A DNA stretch of 64,000 nt from Cyanobacteriota bacterium (GTDB lineage: Bacteria; Cyanobacteriota; Cyanobacteriia; PCC-6307; Cyanobiaceae), in NCBI GenBank assembly GCA_026389335.1, contig JAPLIB010000013.1, positions 19,171 through 83,170 on the forward strand, in the 5' to 3' direction. The translations under genes and the position numbers were made by a program. The notes under the pieces were generated by a model. It was not told the DNA's origin. It saw only the letters and a program-made list of their open reading frames with translations, and searched no databases. Of this stretch, positions 49,901-58,324 are shown piece by piece. Positions within the stretch are counted from its first letter, which is position 1, and every line of letters starts with the position of its first letter.

Positions 49901-50090
49901 GCGCTTCAGACCAGAGATCGTGCTCCTCGAGCCAGTCGGCCAGGGCCGATTCATCGAGGCTGAGGGGATGGTCGGGGGCGCCGCGGCTGGGTACGGAAGG
50001 TTCGGACACGCGCCAGGTGTCGGCCCAGAGCAGCAGGCGACCGCCCGCTCCTGCGGGGGGAAACAGCCAGGTGGCGTGCAGCAGGCTCAT
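46998..50090 (-). CDS. SNF2-family DNA translocase/helicase
   Basis: The 1030-residue protein has a poorly conserved N-terminal half with the bacterial SNF2-associated region (LRDVGVGVVLPPSLSGG, WRWELMIGGVTLSLKEL), followed by a SNF2 ATPase core: Walker A DDMGLGKTIQLLAF near residue 575, VIDEAQAIKNP near 677, LTGTPVENRVSELWALMDFL, and a C-terminal helicase lobe with SLKAGGVGLNLTRASHVFHL and DRAYRIGQT. SNF2 enzymes use ATP to translocate on duplex DNA or strip proteins from it. It is the first gene of the operon with DUF3598, SWIM and MEKHLA genes. Confidence 0.93.
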   Translation of the reverse strand: MSLLHATWLFPPAGAGGRLLLWADTWRVSEPSVPSRGAPDHPLSLDESALADWLEEHDLWSEALRPASATLTLPSRTQAAKGRRKTGGASWSGLPLQAGEPIPKEPIWWPWRVEGLALDPAAAAEWLSRLPLSGGHPELADDLRWWSHLQRWALSLIARGRWLPQVEAGEARWLPLLNREGDRRRLEDLASRLPQVACCAMPVDPYGEAALACRRPGSGRLRVASLLEALLDGQLRSGFKPERGELDPLLEAWQKALGPGEGKLGLDEEEQERLEIATHHWREAVAGRVAPARACLELFTPPPEADLWELRFSLQAEADPSLKMPAGSVWARGDTPLQLGEVEVNQPGELLLEGMGRALQVFEPVTRGLDSAAPETMELTPAEAFVLVRTAASQLRDVGVGVVLPPSLSGGLASRLGLSIEAELPSRSRGFSLGESLDWRWELMIGGVTLSLKELDRLEAKRSPLVQHKGAWIELRPNDLKNARRFCAAEPPLSLDDALRLTATDGDTLMRLPVHRFLGGPRLQAVLEQYHQQKAPDPLPAPEGFCGQLRPYQERGLGWLSFLYRFDQGACLADDMGLGKTIQLLAFLQHLKVEEELKRPVLLVAPTSVLTNWKREAAAFTPELVVREHYGPRRPSTEAKLKQALEGVDLVLTSYGLLQRDSELLETIDWQGMVIDEAQAIKNPAAKQSQAARDLGRPGKQGRFRIALTGTPVENRVSELWALMDFLNPRVLGEEAFFRQRYRLPIERYGDMSSLRDLKARVGPFILRRLKTDKSIISDLPEKVELREWVGLSSEQKKLYNQTVQASLDAIARAPLGQKHGQVLALLTKLKQICNHPALALKESQVDSNFASRSTKVQRLEEILEEVIEAGDRALLFTQFAEWGHLLKAHLERKWRQEVPFLYGSSSKTERQAMVDRFQDDPRGPQLFLLSLKAGGVGLNLTRASHVFHLDRWWNPAVENQATDRAYRIGQTNRVLVHKFITSGSVEERIDRMIQEKSKLAADIVGSGEDWLGGLAMGQLRELVALDEEA

Positions 50091-50118
50091 GGAACGGGGA
50101 GACGGCCGGAGCGCGCGG

Positions 50119-50604
50119 TCATGGCCGCAGGGAGGGCAGGCAACGCTGCACTCCCTGCAGCCATAAAGCGGCGGCGATTACGGGCAGCCAGAGGGCCGAC
50201 CAGGTCCGCAGCGTCTCCATCATCACCGTTGGCAGGCCCCCCTGCAGCGCCAAGGGCGAGGCCAGGCTGCGGATGGCGCAGACGGCCCCCACCAATCCCG
50301 CTTGCAGGTGACCATCACCGGGATCGAGCCGCTGCAGGTGAAAGGCCAGCAGGCCATAAAAAAAGGCGCATCCACCGGCACGCAGGGCCAGCTCCAGGAC
50401 GGCCGCCAGCGTGGCGGTGAGGGGCTGGGGTTGCATCGCAGCAGCCCCCAGGGCCGGCAGCACGAAGGGAACCAGGGTCACGAGCCCAGCGACAACAGCA
50501 GCCTGCAGCGCCCAGCTGAGGGAACGGAGCCGCAACTGGGCGTGGGGCTGGGCGGAAGCCTGGGGCGCGGACAAGGGTGTGATCGTCCTCAGCAGGGCGA
50601 TCAT
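50119..50604 (-). CDS. Small multi-span membrane protein of unknown function
   Basis: The 161-residue protein has four hydrophobic segments (around residues 31-53, 62-85, 97-115 and 133-150), including LQAAVVAGLVTLVPFVLPAL and CAFFYGLLAFHL. Short basic loops suggest both ends are cytoplasmic. No motif is recognised. It sits 28 bases before the SNF2 gene and 45 after the PEP-CTERM-like gene on the same strand, and could share transcription with either. Confidence 0.65.
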   Translation of the reverse strand: MIALLRTITPLSAPQASAQPHAQLRLRSLSWALQAAVVAGLVTLVPFVLPALGAAAMQPQPLTATLAAVLELALRAGGCAFFYGLLAFHLQRLDPGDGHLQAGLVGAVCAIRSLASPLALQGGLPTVMMETLRTWSALWLPVIAAALWLQGVQRCLPSLRP

Positions 50605-50649
50605 GCCGCGCCGCCGGGGCGCTGCCCAGTGGCGGCGCGGTGGCGTTGA

Positions 50650-51507
50650 TCAGGCCGAGCGGGGGGCGGCAGCTGCGGTGGGCTTCAGGCGGTTGCGTAG
50701 GCGGCGGCTGGCCTTGAAGGCGGCGACGGCGCCGAGGATCGGCAGGGGGCCGGGAGCCTCATCGGCCGGACCACCGAGGGGATCCCCGATGACGCCACTA
50801 CCCGGATCTTGCGCGATGCCCTGCACCTTGGCTGCAATGTTTACGTCGAATCCTTTCACAGTGATGAATCCATCATTGAGTGCTTTGGCGGTCAGTATTG
50901 GTGGTCCGGTGATGGAGAACTTAACTGTCTTGTCGTTGTCAAGTCGGCCGCTGCCTTGATCGCTTCCATTGCCCGTCAAATCGAAGCCCAGGTCAAAACC
51001 AGCCACCGCGGCGCCTTCGATGCTGTAGCTATTGATCTTGGCCTCAAAATCGTAGTTTTTGCAGATCTTGGCGCCGGGAGTTGTCTCTTCGCAGCTATCG
51101 TTCAGTCCGTTCAATAATGTTGGAAAATCTACCCGTTTGTATGGGGCCAGGAACGCTTCCGAGAGGTTAAAGCCAACTTTTGTGATAAACTCGCTATCTG
51201 CCAGGCCTGCGACCTTCTCGTCAACTGTTTTTGGGGTGGGGTCGAGTAAAATAGATACCCCTAATTGGTTTCCATTAATGGGGTCCAGGATGTCGGTGAG
51301 CACCACCGACATCCACCAGGGCTTGGGTCCTTCCGGTGGAGCGCCATTAAGAGTCTTGTCCAGATAAACAGTGTATGTTGCGGCATTTGCTGGTGAAGAA
51401 AGCAGCGAGAATGCCGCCAGGCAGGAGCCTGCGGTAAGTGCCAATTCGATCGGGAATCGTCTTTTCCTGCCAGCACAATCTGCTCGGAAAATCCAGCGAA
51501 GATCCAT
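50650..51507 (-). CDS. Secreted PEP-CTERM-like protein
   Basis: The 285-residue protein has a signal peptide (basic start, LALTAGSCLAAFSLL, cleavage near PANA) and a C-terminal PEP-CTERM-like signal: a Pro-rich APGPLPILGAVAAF followed by the basic SRRLRNRLK, then a short tail. The mature part is beta-rich with a conserved Cys pair (SCEETTPGAKIC), as in other exported cyanobacterial PEP-CTERM substrates. It should be processed by an exosortase, not present here. Composition in the 5' half is lower in GC than the neighbours. Confidence 0.72.
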   Translation of the reverse strand: MDLRWIFRADCAGRKRRFPIELALTAGSCLAAFSLLSSPANAATYTVYLDKTLNGAPPEGPKPWWMSVVLTDILDPINGNQLGVSILLDPTPKTVDEKVAGLADSEFITKVGFNLSEAFLAPYKRVDFPTLLNGLNDSCEETTPGAKICKNYDFEAKINSYSIEGAAVAGFDLGFDLTGNGSDQGSGRLDNDKTVKFSITGPPILTAKALNDGFITVKGFDVNIAAKVQGIAQDPGSGVIGDPLGGPADEAPGPLPILGAVAAFKASRRLRNRLKPTAAAAPRSA

Positions 51508-51715
51508 TACTCATGAGCCAATTTACCTTCAAATGCTAGGTTTTCTATGGCTTTGAGTGGCGCCAGAGATGCGTCCTAAGGGCTGCATTCCCTGGGCATC
51601 AAGTGGGCAATTCCGTGTTGATCCCCATCACTTTGATGCTGTCCCTGGCGTTGTTGCGGGTCTCCCCACCCGCCCCTGCGTAATCATGGGTGCGCACGCG
51701 CAGCACATTGTTCCC

Positions 51716-54388
51716 ATGGCCGCCGCCACCCCGTCCCGCCCCCGTACCGGCGCTGAAATCCGCGCGGCCTTTCTCGACTTCTATGAGCAGCGCGGCCATC
51801 AGCGCGTGGCCAGTGCCTCGCTGGTGCCGGAAGACCCGACGGTGCTGCTGACGATCGCCGGCATGCTGCCGTTCAAGCCGGTGTTTCTGGGCCAGGCGCC
51901 GCGGCCGGCGCCGCGGGCCACCAGCAGCCAGAAGTGCATCCGCACCAACGACATCGAAAACGTGGGCCGCACGGCGCGGCATCACACGTTCTTCGAGATG
52001 CTCGGCAATTTCTCGTTCGGCGATTACTTCAAGAGTGAGGCGATTCAGTGGGCCTGGGAGCTGAGCACCGTGGTGTTCGGCCTCAATCCCCGGAACCTGG
52101 TGGTGAGTGTGTTCCGCGAGGACGACGAGGCGGCTGCCATCTGGCGCGATCTGGTGGGGGTGAATCCGAAGCGCATCGTGCGCATGGATGAGGCCGACAA
52201 CTTCTGGGCCTCCGGTCCCACCGGCCCCTGCGGTCCCTGTTCGGAGATTTACTACGACTTCAAGCCGGAGCTCGGCGACGACACCATCGACCTTGAGGAC
52301 GACAGTCGCTTCATCGAGTTCTACAACCTCGTGTTCATGCAGTACAACCGCGACGCCGGCGGCACGCTCACGCCCCTGGCCAATCGCAACATCGACACCG
52401 GCATGGGGCTGGAGCGCATGGCCCAGATCCTGCAGGCCGTTCCCAACAACTACGAAACCGATCTCATCTACCCACTGATCGAAACCGCCGCCGCCCTGGC
52501 ATCCGTGGATTACCGCGCCCTCGAGGGCCAGGGCCAGACCAGTCTCAAGGTGATCGCCGACCACAGCCGCGCCATCACCCAGTTGATCGGCGACGGTGTC
52601 ACCGCCTCCAATCTCGGCCGGGGCTATATCCTGCGGCGCCTGTTGCGCCGTGTGGTGCGCCATGGTCGTCGACTCGGCATCGACAAGCCGTTTTTAACGG
52701 CGATGGGGGAGGCGGCGATCACGCTGATGGCCGAGGCTTTCCCCCAATTGCTGGCGCGGCGCGAGGTGATTCTGGCGGAGCTGGAGCGGGAGGAGGCCCG
52801 CTTTCTGGAAACCCTGGAGCGGGGTGAAAAGCTGCTGGCCGAGGTGCTGGCGGCCCGCCCCAGCCAGATCAGCGGCGCCCAGGCCTTTGAGCTCTACGAC
52901 ACCTACGGCTTCCCGCTGGAACTCACCGAGGAGATTGCCCAGGAGCATGGCCTGTTGGTGGATCTGGCCGGTTTCGAGGCGGCCATGGACGCCCAGCGCC
53001 AGCGGGCCAAGGCGGCGGCGGTGAGCCTGGATCTCACGGTGCAGGACGCGATTGCGCAGGTGGTCGCCGAGCAGGAGGCCACCGAGTTCCGGGGCTACGA
53101 GCAGTTTGAGCATCCCTGTTGCGTGCTGGCGCTGGTGGTGAACGGCGAACCGGCGCCTGCCGCCGTGGCCGGTGATGCGGTGCAGATCGTGCTGGATACC
53201 ACGCCTTTCTATGGCGAAGGGGGCGGCCAGGTGGGGGATCGCGGCCTGCTCAGCGGTGCGGGTGCGGCTGGGGCTGAGGAGCTGCTCGTGACCATCGACG
53301 CGGTGAGCCGCAATCGCAGTGTGTTCGTGCACAGCGGTCGGCTGGAACGGGGCCGATTGGCCGTGGGGGATCTGCTTCTGGCCCAGGTGGATCGGGCCTG
53401 CCGGCGCCGCGCCCAGGCGAATCACACCGCCACCCATCTGTTGCAGGCGGCGTTGAAACAGCTGGTGGATCCGGCGATCGGCCAGGCCGGCTCGCTGGTG
53501 GATTTCGATCGGCTGCGTTTCGACTTCCACTGCCCCCGGGCGGTGAGCCCGAGCGAGCTGGACCAGATCGAGACCCTGATCAATGGCTGGATCGCCGAGG
53601 CCCACGCGCTCGAGGTTCAGGAGATGGAGATCGAACGGGCGAAGGCTGCCGGCGCCGTGGCCATGTTTGGCGAGAAATACGCCGAGGTGGTGCGGGTAGT
53701 TGATGTGCCGGGCGTGTCGATGGAACTCTGTGGCGGCACCCATGTGGCCAACACCGCCGAGATCGGCCTGTTCAAGATCGTGAGCGAAACAGGTGTGGCC
53801 GCTGGCATTCGCCGCATCGAAGCGGTGGCTGGACTGGCGGTGCTCGCCTATCTGAAGGAACGGGACCAGGTGGTGCGTCAGCTGGGCGATCGCTTCAAGG
53901 TGCAGCCCGGCGAGATTGTTGAGCGAGTTGCGGCCCTGCAGGAGGAGCTCAAGGCCAGCGGCAAGGCCCTGGCGGCGGCGCGGCAGGAGCTGGCGGCGGC
54001 CAAGGCGGTGGCCCTGGCGGCCCAGGCGCGCCAGGTGGGTGCTTTCCAGTTGCTGGTGGCACGGCTCGATGGGGTGGAAGGGGCTGGCTTGCAGAGCGCG
54101 GCCCAGGGTCTGCAGGAGCAGCTGGGGGCCGGGGCGGCGGTGGTGCTGGCTGGTCAGCCCGATGCCGCCGACGCAGGCAAGGTGGTGCTGGTGGCGGCCT
54201 TCGGCTCTGCCGTGATCGCCGCAGGTGTCAAGGCGGGTGGCTTCATCGGCGGCATTGCCAAGCTCTGTGGCGGCGGCGGCGGCGGTCGCCCCAACCTGGC
54301 CCAGGCCGGTGGGCGCGATGCGGCGGCCCTGGACGGGGCCCTGGCGGCGGCGGAGCAGGAGTTGCAGGGTCTGCTGGCGGCGGGCTAA
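51716..54388 (+). CDS. alaS: Alanyl-tRNA synthetase
   Basis: The 890-residue class II enzyme has the aminoacylation core ([31 protein letters not shown]), the editing domain with [13 protein letters not shown] and the metal-binding [17 protein letters not shown], and the C-Ala domain with a glycine-rich [15 protein letters not shown]. It charges tRNA-Ala and clears mischarged serine and glycine. The ATG at 51716 was chosen; the frame is open for 53 codons upstream, including another ATG at 51686, but those residues are not family-like. Confidence 0.96.
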   Translation: MAAATPSRPRTGAEIRAAFLDFYEQRGHQRVASASLVPEDPTVLLTIAGMLPFKPVFLGQAPRPAPRATSSQKCIRTNDIENVGRTARHHTFFEMLGNFSFGDYFKSEAIQWAWELSTVVFGLNPRNLVVSVFREDDEAAAIWRDLVGVNPKRIVRMDEADNFWASGPTGPCGPCSEIYYDFKPELGDDTIDLEDDSRFIEFYNLVFMQYNRDAGGTLTPLANRNIDTGMGLERMAQILQAVPNNYETDLIYPLIETAAALASVDYRALEGQGQTSLKVIADHSRAITQLIGDGVTASNLGRGYILRRLLRRVVRHGRRLGIDKPFLTAMGEAAITLMAEAFPQLLARREVILAELEREEARFLETLERGEKLLAEVLAARPSQISGAQAFELYDTYGFPLELTEEIAQEHGLLVDLAGFEAAMDAQRQRAKAAAVSLDLTVQDAIAQVVAEQEATEFRGYEQFEHPCCVLALVVNGEPAPAAVAGDAVQIVLDTTPFYGEGGGQVGDRGLLSGAGAAGAEELLVTIDAVSRNRSVFVHSGRLERGRLAVGDLLLAQVDRACRRRAQANHTATHLLQAALKQLVDPAIGQAGSLVDFDRLRFDFHCPRAVSPSELDQIETLINGWIAEAHALEVQEMEIERAKAAGAVAMFGEKYAEVVRVVDVPGVSMELCGGTHVANTAEIGLFKIVSETGVAAGIRRIEAVAGLAVLAYLKERDQVVRQLGDRFKVQPGEIVERVAALQEELKASGKALAAARQELAAAKAVALAAQARQVGAFQLLVARLDGVEGAGLQSAAQGLQEQLGAGAAVVLAGQPDAADAGKVVLVAAFGSAVIAAGVKAGGFIGGIAKLCGGGGGGRPNLAQAGGRDAAALDGALAAAEQELQGLLAAG

Positions 54389-54814
54389 GAGGCTGCCGAA
54401 TCCCTCTCCGCAGCCCTGGCTCGTGTTCAGCGGCCGTGTGCCAAGCCGCTGAACACGGGGTGGCGGGCTGCTGAAGGCGCGCTCCACCATGGCCGCGACC
54501 AGCTGTGCAGCGGTTTTCTGAGCGGCCCAGCCAGGTGGGGGTTAAGGCTGGGCTTAGCCGGTAACGCTGCAATCGATTGCCTGCCCTATCGCTTGCTCAA
54601 GGATGGATAGTGGGGCGATTTGCCTGGCCTGTCTGCGGATACATCCAGACGATGGCATGGCAAAAGCATCGCATCCAGCCCGTTCGCTCGTCGCCTGCGG
54701 GCCGATGGGTTGGCAGGGGTGGACGATCAACTTGTTTGGTTCATCCAGAGAAGGATTCGCCAACGTGGCCCATCGTTCGATAGAGTTGGCAAGAACGGTT
54801 TTCAGGACTTCATC
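54389..54814. other. Intergenic region between alaS and cyabrB
   Basis: These 426 bases contain the strong hairpin at 54422-54457 just after alaS, then a long leader before the regulator gene. A possible -10 (GATAGAGT near 54778) lies about 35 bases upstream of the cyabrB ATG. Short open frames on both strands have no recognisable content. Confidence 0.4.
54422..54457. terminator. Perfect 13-bp hairpin downstream of alaS
   Basis: CGTGTTCAGCGGC and GCCGCTGAACACG pair perfectly over 13 bases around a 10-base loop. It begins 34 bases after the alaS stop. No T-run follows, so it may terminate poorly or serve as a 3' stabiliser. Its right part shares a 23-25 base motif with the hairpin region at 17472-17494. 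Confidence 0.55.
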
Positions 54815-55183
54815 ATGCTCAAAGGTTCCGATCTGCTCGCCAAGGTGAAAGAACTCGGTGACGCCTCCAAGTCCGAGCTCGTGCGCGGCTGTGGTTACGT
54901 CAGCGCCAAGAAGGATGGCACCGAGCGCCTGAACTTCACCGCTTTCTACGAGGCGCTGCTGGAAGCCAAAGGTGTGAGCCTGGGTGATGGTGGCGGCCAG
55001 GGCCGGGGCAAGGGCGGTCGCAAGCTCAGCTATGTGGCCACGGTGCAGGGCAATGGCAATCTCCTGGTGGGCAAGGCCTACACCGCCATGCTGGACCTGG
55101 CTCCCGGTGATGAGTTCGAGATCAAGCTCGGCCGCAAGCAGATTCGCCTGATCCCTGCTGGTTCCTCCGACGAAGAGGAGTGA
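54815..55183 (+). CDS. cyabrB: cyAbrB-family transcription regulator
   Basis: The 122-residue protein has a conserved N-terminal segment (GSDLLAKVKELGDASKSELV, RGCGYVSAKKDGTERLNFTA) and a C-terminal AbrB-like DNA-binding fold (SYVATVQGNGNLLVGKAYTA, PGDEFEIKLGRKQIRL). In cyanobacteria this family regulates carbon/nitrogen balance and other central genes. The ATG at 54815 fits the family; upstream in-frame sequence is not similar. A hairpin follows at 55210. Confidence 0.92.
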   Translation: MLKGSDLLAKVKELGDASKSELVRGCGYVSAKKDGTERLNFTAFYEALLEAKGVSLGDGGGQGRGKGGRKLSYVATVQGNGNLLVGKAYTAMLDLAPGDEFEIKLGRKQIRLIPAGSSDEEE

Positions 55184-55209
55184 TCCTTAGCGGTCTCAGT
55201 TGTCTTGCT

Positions 55210-55237
55210 GGCGGGATTGGTTGATCCCAGTCCCGCC
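55210..55237 (+). terminator. Hairpin after cyabrB
   Basis: GGCGGGATTGG pairs with CC-AGTCCCGCC over 11 positions (one G-T) with a short loop, 26 bases beyond the cyabrB stop. There is no T-tract downstream, so it is only a candidate terminator. Confidence 0.45.
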
Positions 55238-55370
55238 GCAGTTGGCGATCGCTGCAGGCATTCAGGAGCTATCGGGATCGGGTCATGTCTCTGGCAGGTA
55301 GGCCCCATCCCCTCACTCCTGAGTGCTCTGCCCCCTTGTTTATGGTGTTGAGGGCTGACCCAGGATTTCC

Positions 55371-55730
55371 TTGATCGACTTCCCTGCTGCCTTCAACCTC
55401 TTCCTGTTGCTGGCGATGGGTCACTTCGTCGGCGATTTCGGCCTCCAGGGCGACAGGATGGCCCGCGAGAAATGCCCCGGTTGTGGCAAAACCCTCAGCT
55501 GGCAGTGGTGGCTGGTAGCCCATGCGGGGGTTCACGCGTTCCTGGTGGCGGTGATCACGGGAATCCCCCTGCTTGGACTGGCCGAGTGGATCGTCCACAT
55601 GGCCATTGACATCGCCAAATGTCGCCATGTTCTCAACCTGCAGATGGACCAGGGTCTGCACCTCGCCTGCAAGGTTCTCTGGGCTGGCCTCGCCATCACG
55701 TTGGCCTCTGAAGCCGGCTGGATGCATTGA
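55371..55730 (+). CDS. DUF3307-family membrane protein
   Basis: The 119-residue protein resembles DUF3307: NLFLLLAMGHFVGDFGLQGD, an acidic/His-rich first helix, then AGVHAFLVAVITGIPLLGLA and EWIVHMAIDIAKC, and DQGLHLACKVLWAGLA. The repeated His/Asp residues in or beside the membrane helices suggest metal binding. The function is unknown. It starts at TTG (55371) with an AGGA seven bases before, which decides the start. Confidence 0.78.
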   Translation: MIDFPAAFNLFLLLAMGHFVGDFGLQGDRMAREKCPGCGKTLSWQWWLVAHAGVHAFLVAVITGIPLLGLAEWIVHMAIDIAKCRHVLNLQMDQGLHLACKVLWAGLAITLASEAGWMH

Positions 55731-55890
55731 GTTCCGCCAGGGTCAAGGCTGTTCAGAGAGCTGAATCACCTGGCGGGGGCTGACGGTTTGTCCCGCGCGG
55801 CGAAGGTGGCTCCAGTGGGGCCCAGCCGCGCTCGCCTGCTCGCGGGCGGCTGGTGCAGCTGTCTGGGCACTGGCTCGGCTGAAGAGCGTC

Positions 55891-57372
55891 TCAGCCGCCG
55901 CGCACGGCCAGGAACAGGTTTTTCATCGTTTCGATCAGGACGTTGGCTTGCTCTTCGCTACGTTCCTGGCTGAGGTTGTCCAGTTCGGCCTGTCGTGCCC
56001 CGACGAGGCTGGCGATGCGCTCCAGCAGGGCCGGACTCTCCTGCAACAGGTCGCGCACGACCGGTCGCCCGACCCGCAGCAGCAGGCACTCCGCCAGGGT
56101 TCTCACCGTGGCGCTGCGGGGGGCATCGAGAAACAGGGTCATCTCACCGAATAGGTCGCCGGCTTGCAGCTCCCGCACCGAGATGGTGCGACCCGCCTCC
56201 ACCTGTTTGATCACCTCCACGCGTCCGCGCAGCAGGTGATAGAGCGATTCGCCTTCGCTACCTTCCACCACCACGGCTTCGCCAGGGCCGTAGCGGAGCA
56301 GCTGGCTGCCCGCCACCAGTTGGCTGATCTGGTCGTGATCGAGTGCGGCGAACACACCGTTACCGGCCAGGGCCTGGCAGCAGGCTTCGCTGTTGGGCAG
56401 CTGGGCCAGGTCGGCCGGAACGGCCGATTGCCGCCGGCTCAGTTCGCGCACGGGGTAGGGGATGGTCTGCCCTTCCCGTTTGAGCGCATACCAGATCTGT
56501 TCCAGCAGATCACTGCGCAGATCCAGCATCGCCCGGTCCCCCGGTTGCCGTTGCCAGGCCTGCAATTCGTAGGTGATGGCGCTTTCGTCGAAGGCTTTGA
56601 TCCGCACCCGCGGGACGGGATCGGCGAGCACCTTCGGGTGTTGTTTCACCACTTGCTCCAGCAGGGCAAGGGCCCGGGCCGGTGGATAGTCGTAGTCGAG
56701 GCCGATCGTGAAACGATCACAGGAGCAGCCGTAGCGGGAGCGGTTGGTGTGGATTTCGGCGGTGATCTTGCTGTTGGGCACCACCAGCAGATAGTCATCC
56801 ACGGTGCGCAGGGTGGTGTCACGCCAGGTGATCGAGGTGACGATGCCCCGCATGCCGCCGGGCACCTCCAGCCAGTCGCCGATCCCGAAATCGTCATCGA
56901 GCTGCAGCTCCAGGCCGGAAAACAGATCCTTGAGCGCCTCCTGGGCCGCCAGGCCGATGACGGCGGTCAACACGGCGGAGGTGGTCACCAGGCCCACCAG
57001 ATCGAAGTGGGTCGAGTGGCGCACCACCAGCACCGTGGCGAAGCTCCAGCTCCCCAGGGTGAGCAGTTGCACCAACAGTTTCGGCGGGGTGCTCCACCAG
57101 CCCAGGCCGCCCGGCAGCTCCACCGCTGCCCAGATCAACAGTCGCACCGTCCCCCAGGCCAGCAGCAGGTCGTCGCTGATCGCATACCAGAGCCGATAGC
57201 TCGTACCCAGAGGCGGCAGCGGCAGGCTCCCCATCCCCGCCCAGACCAGCAGCGCCACCAGTGCCAGACCCACCGGCGGCAGGGGTAGGCGCCGCATCAG
57301 GCAGAGCCGCCGGATCAGCAGCAGGGCGGCACTGACGGCGATCGCCTGGATCCAGATCTCGAGCAAGGGCAT
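55891..57372 (-). CDS. MscS-type channel with C-terminal cyclic-nucleotide-binding domain
   Basis: The 493-residue protein has four or five N-terminal hydrophobic helices (residues about 5-155), an MscS pore/beta-domain (AAQEALKDLFSGLELQLDDDF, GDWLEVPGGMRGIVTSITWR and PNSKI) and a Crp-like cNMP-binding domain from about 340. The phosphate-binding cassette is intact: FGEMTLFLDAPRSATV. This is the layout of bacterial cyclic-nucleotide-gated (bCNG) members of the MscS superfamily. A coiled-coil-like tail follows. It is divergent, across 134 bases, from an operon ending in an adenylate cyclase, its probable ligand source. Confidence 0.88.
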   Translation of the reverse strand: MPLLEIWIQAIAVSAALLLIRRLCLMRRLPLPPVGLALVALLVWAGMGSLPLPPLGTSYRLWYAISDDLLLAWGTVRLLIWAAVELPGGLGWWSTPPKLLVQLLTLGSWSFATVLVVRHSTHFDLVGLVTTSAVLTAVIGLAAQEALKDLFSGLELQLDDDFGIGDWLEVPGGMRGIVTSITWRDTTLRTVDDYLLVVPNSKITAEIHTNRSRYGCSCDRFTIGLDYDYPPARALALLEQVVKQHPKVLADPVPRVRIKAFDESAITYELQAWQRQPGDRAMLDLRSDLLEQIWYALKREGQTIPYPVRELSRRQSAVPADLAQLPNSEACCQALAGNGVFAALDHDQISQLVAGSQLLRYGPGEAVVVEGSEGESLYHLLRGRVEVIKQVEAGRTISVRELQAGDLFGEMTLFLDAPRSATVRTLAECLLLRVGRPVVRDLLQESPALLERIASLVGARQAELDNLSQERSEEQANVLIETMKNLFLAVRGG

Positions 57373-57506
57373 GGCTCCCGTGCTGGCGCTCGGTTCACCC
57401 CATCCTGCCGGTGATGACCGCTGTTGCGGCCCTCCCGCAGCCGCCCCCCGTGGCGGCCGGCTGCCGCCGTCGGCAGGCTGGATTCAATCCTGACCCTCGG
57501 CCGCCC

Positions 57507-58295
57507 ATGTTTGACATCCGCCAGGCCACTCCCCAGCCACAAGCGCCCCAAGCAGTGCCGGCCCAGCCCGGCCCATTCAGATGTTTCAGGCTGCCGTGGC
57601 CCAGGGCGCCGCTGGCGATCGGTCTGGCCCTGGCGGCGGCCGCATGGCCGGGTCTGGCCGCCCGGGCTGAGGTGCAGTTGCGCTGTGATGGCACCCAGCT
57701 GGAGGCTCGTGGCAGCGCCGAGCAGTCGCGTCAGACCCGCCGGCTGCAGCTCTCCCTCTCCCTCGAGGCCGAGGCCGCCACCACCGATGCGGCCCTGGCG
57801 GAACTGCAGCGGCGTCTGGCGGCCGTGCGGACGGCTCTGCAGCAGCTTGGGGTGCAGGAGTTCCGGGTCAGTTCCCCCAGCACCTGGCAGCGCCCGGCTG
57901 AGGCGGGCCGTCCGGCTTTGAGCCAGGCCAGCCTGCAGGTCACGGGTCGGTTGCAGCCCCAGCGCCTGCAGCCGCTGATTCGGGAGGTGGGGGCTCTGCT
58001 CGGGGTGCGCCTGGCGCCGGTGAACACCGAGGCCGATCCAGCCCAGGACGCCGCCGTGCGCCGTGTGTTGTTGCGCCGGGCCTACGACGAGGCCCAGGCC
58101 CAGGCCCGGGAGCTGGCGACTGTGATCGGGGCGCGCCGGCTGCGCCCCTTGGAGGTGGTGGTGGATGGCAACGAGATGCGGCCGATATTGATGCGGGCGG
58201 TGGCCGCCGATGCCGCTCCGCCCCCCTTCGATCCGGCCGAGCTGTCTTCGCCTCGGGAGCGCATGACGATGTTGGTGCGTTTCTGTGCTGATTGA
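57507..58295 (+). CDS. SIMPL-domain (DUF541) exported protein
   Basis: The 262-residue protein has a hydrophobic leader (APLAIGLALAAAAWPGLAA) with likely cleavage near ARA, then the SIMPL fold: repeated segments such as LQLSLSLEAEAATTDAALAE, FRVSSPSTWQ and LRRAYDEAQAQARELATVIG. Family members are periplasmic or outer-membrane and of uncertain function. I use the ATG at 57507; the frame is open for another 32 codons upstream. It is the first gene of a run with FecR-like and cyclase genes, separated from them by 29 and 55 bases. Confidence 0.8.
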   Translation: MFDIRQATPQPQAPQAVPAQPGPFRCFRLPWPRAPLAIGLALAAAAWPGLAARAEVQLRCDGTQLEARGSAEQSRQTRRLQLSLSLEAEAATTDAALAELQRRLAAVRTALQQLGVQEFRVSSPSTWQRPAEAGRPALSQASLQVTGRLQPQRLQPLIREVGALLGVRLAPVNTEADPAQDAAVRRVLLRRAYDEAQAQARELATVIGARRLRPLEVVVDGNEMRPILMRAVAADAAPPPFDPAELSSPRERMTMLVRFCAD

Positions 58296-58315
58296 GATCT
58301 GTGCTGATTGAGATC
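58284..58315 (+). repeat. 16-bp tandem duplication spanning a stop codon
   Basis: TGTGCTGATTGAGATC occurs twice in direct tandem (58284-58299, 58300-58315), followed by TGTG. The first copy holds the SIMPL stop codon TGA; the second lies just before the FecR-like start. It looks like a recent slippage duplication that lengthened the intercistronic gap. Confidence 0.9.
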
Positions 58316-58324
58316 TGTGTTCAG

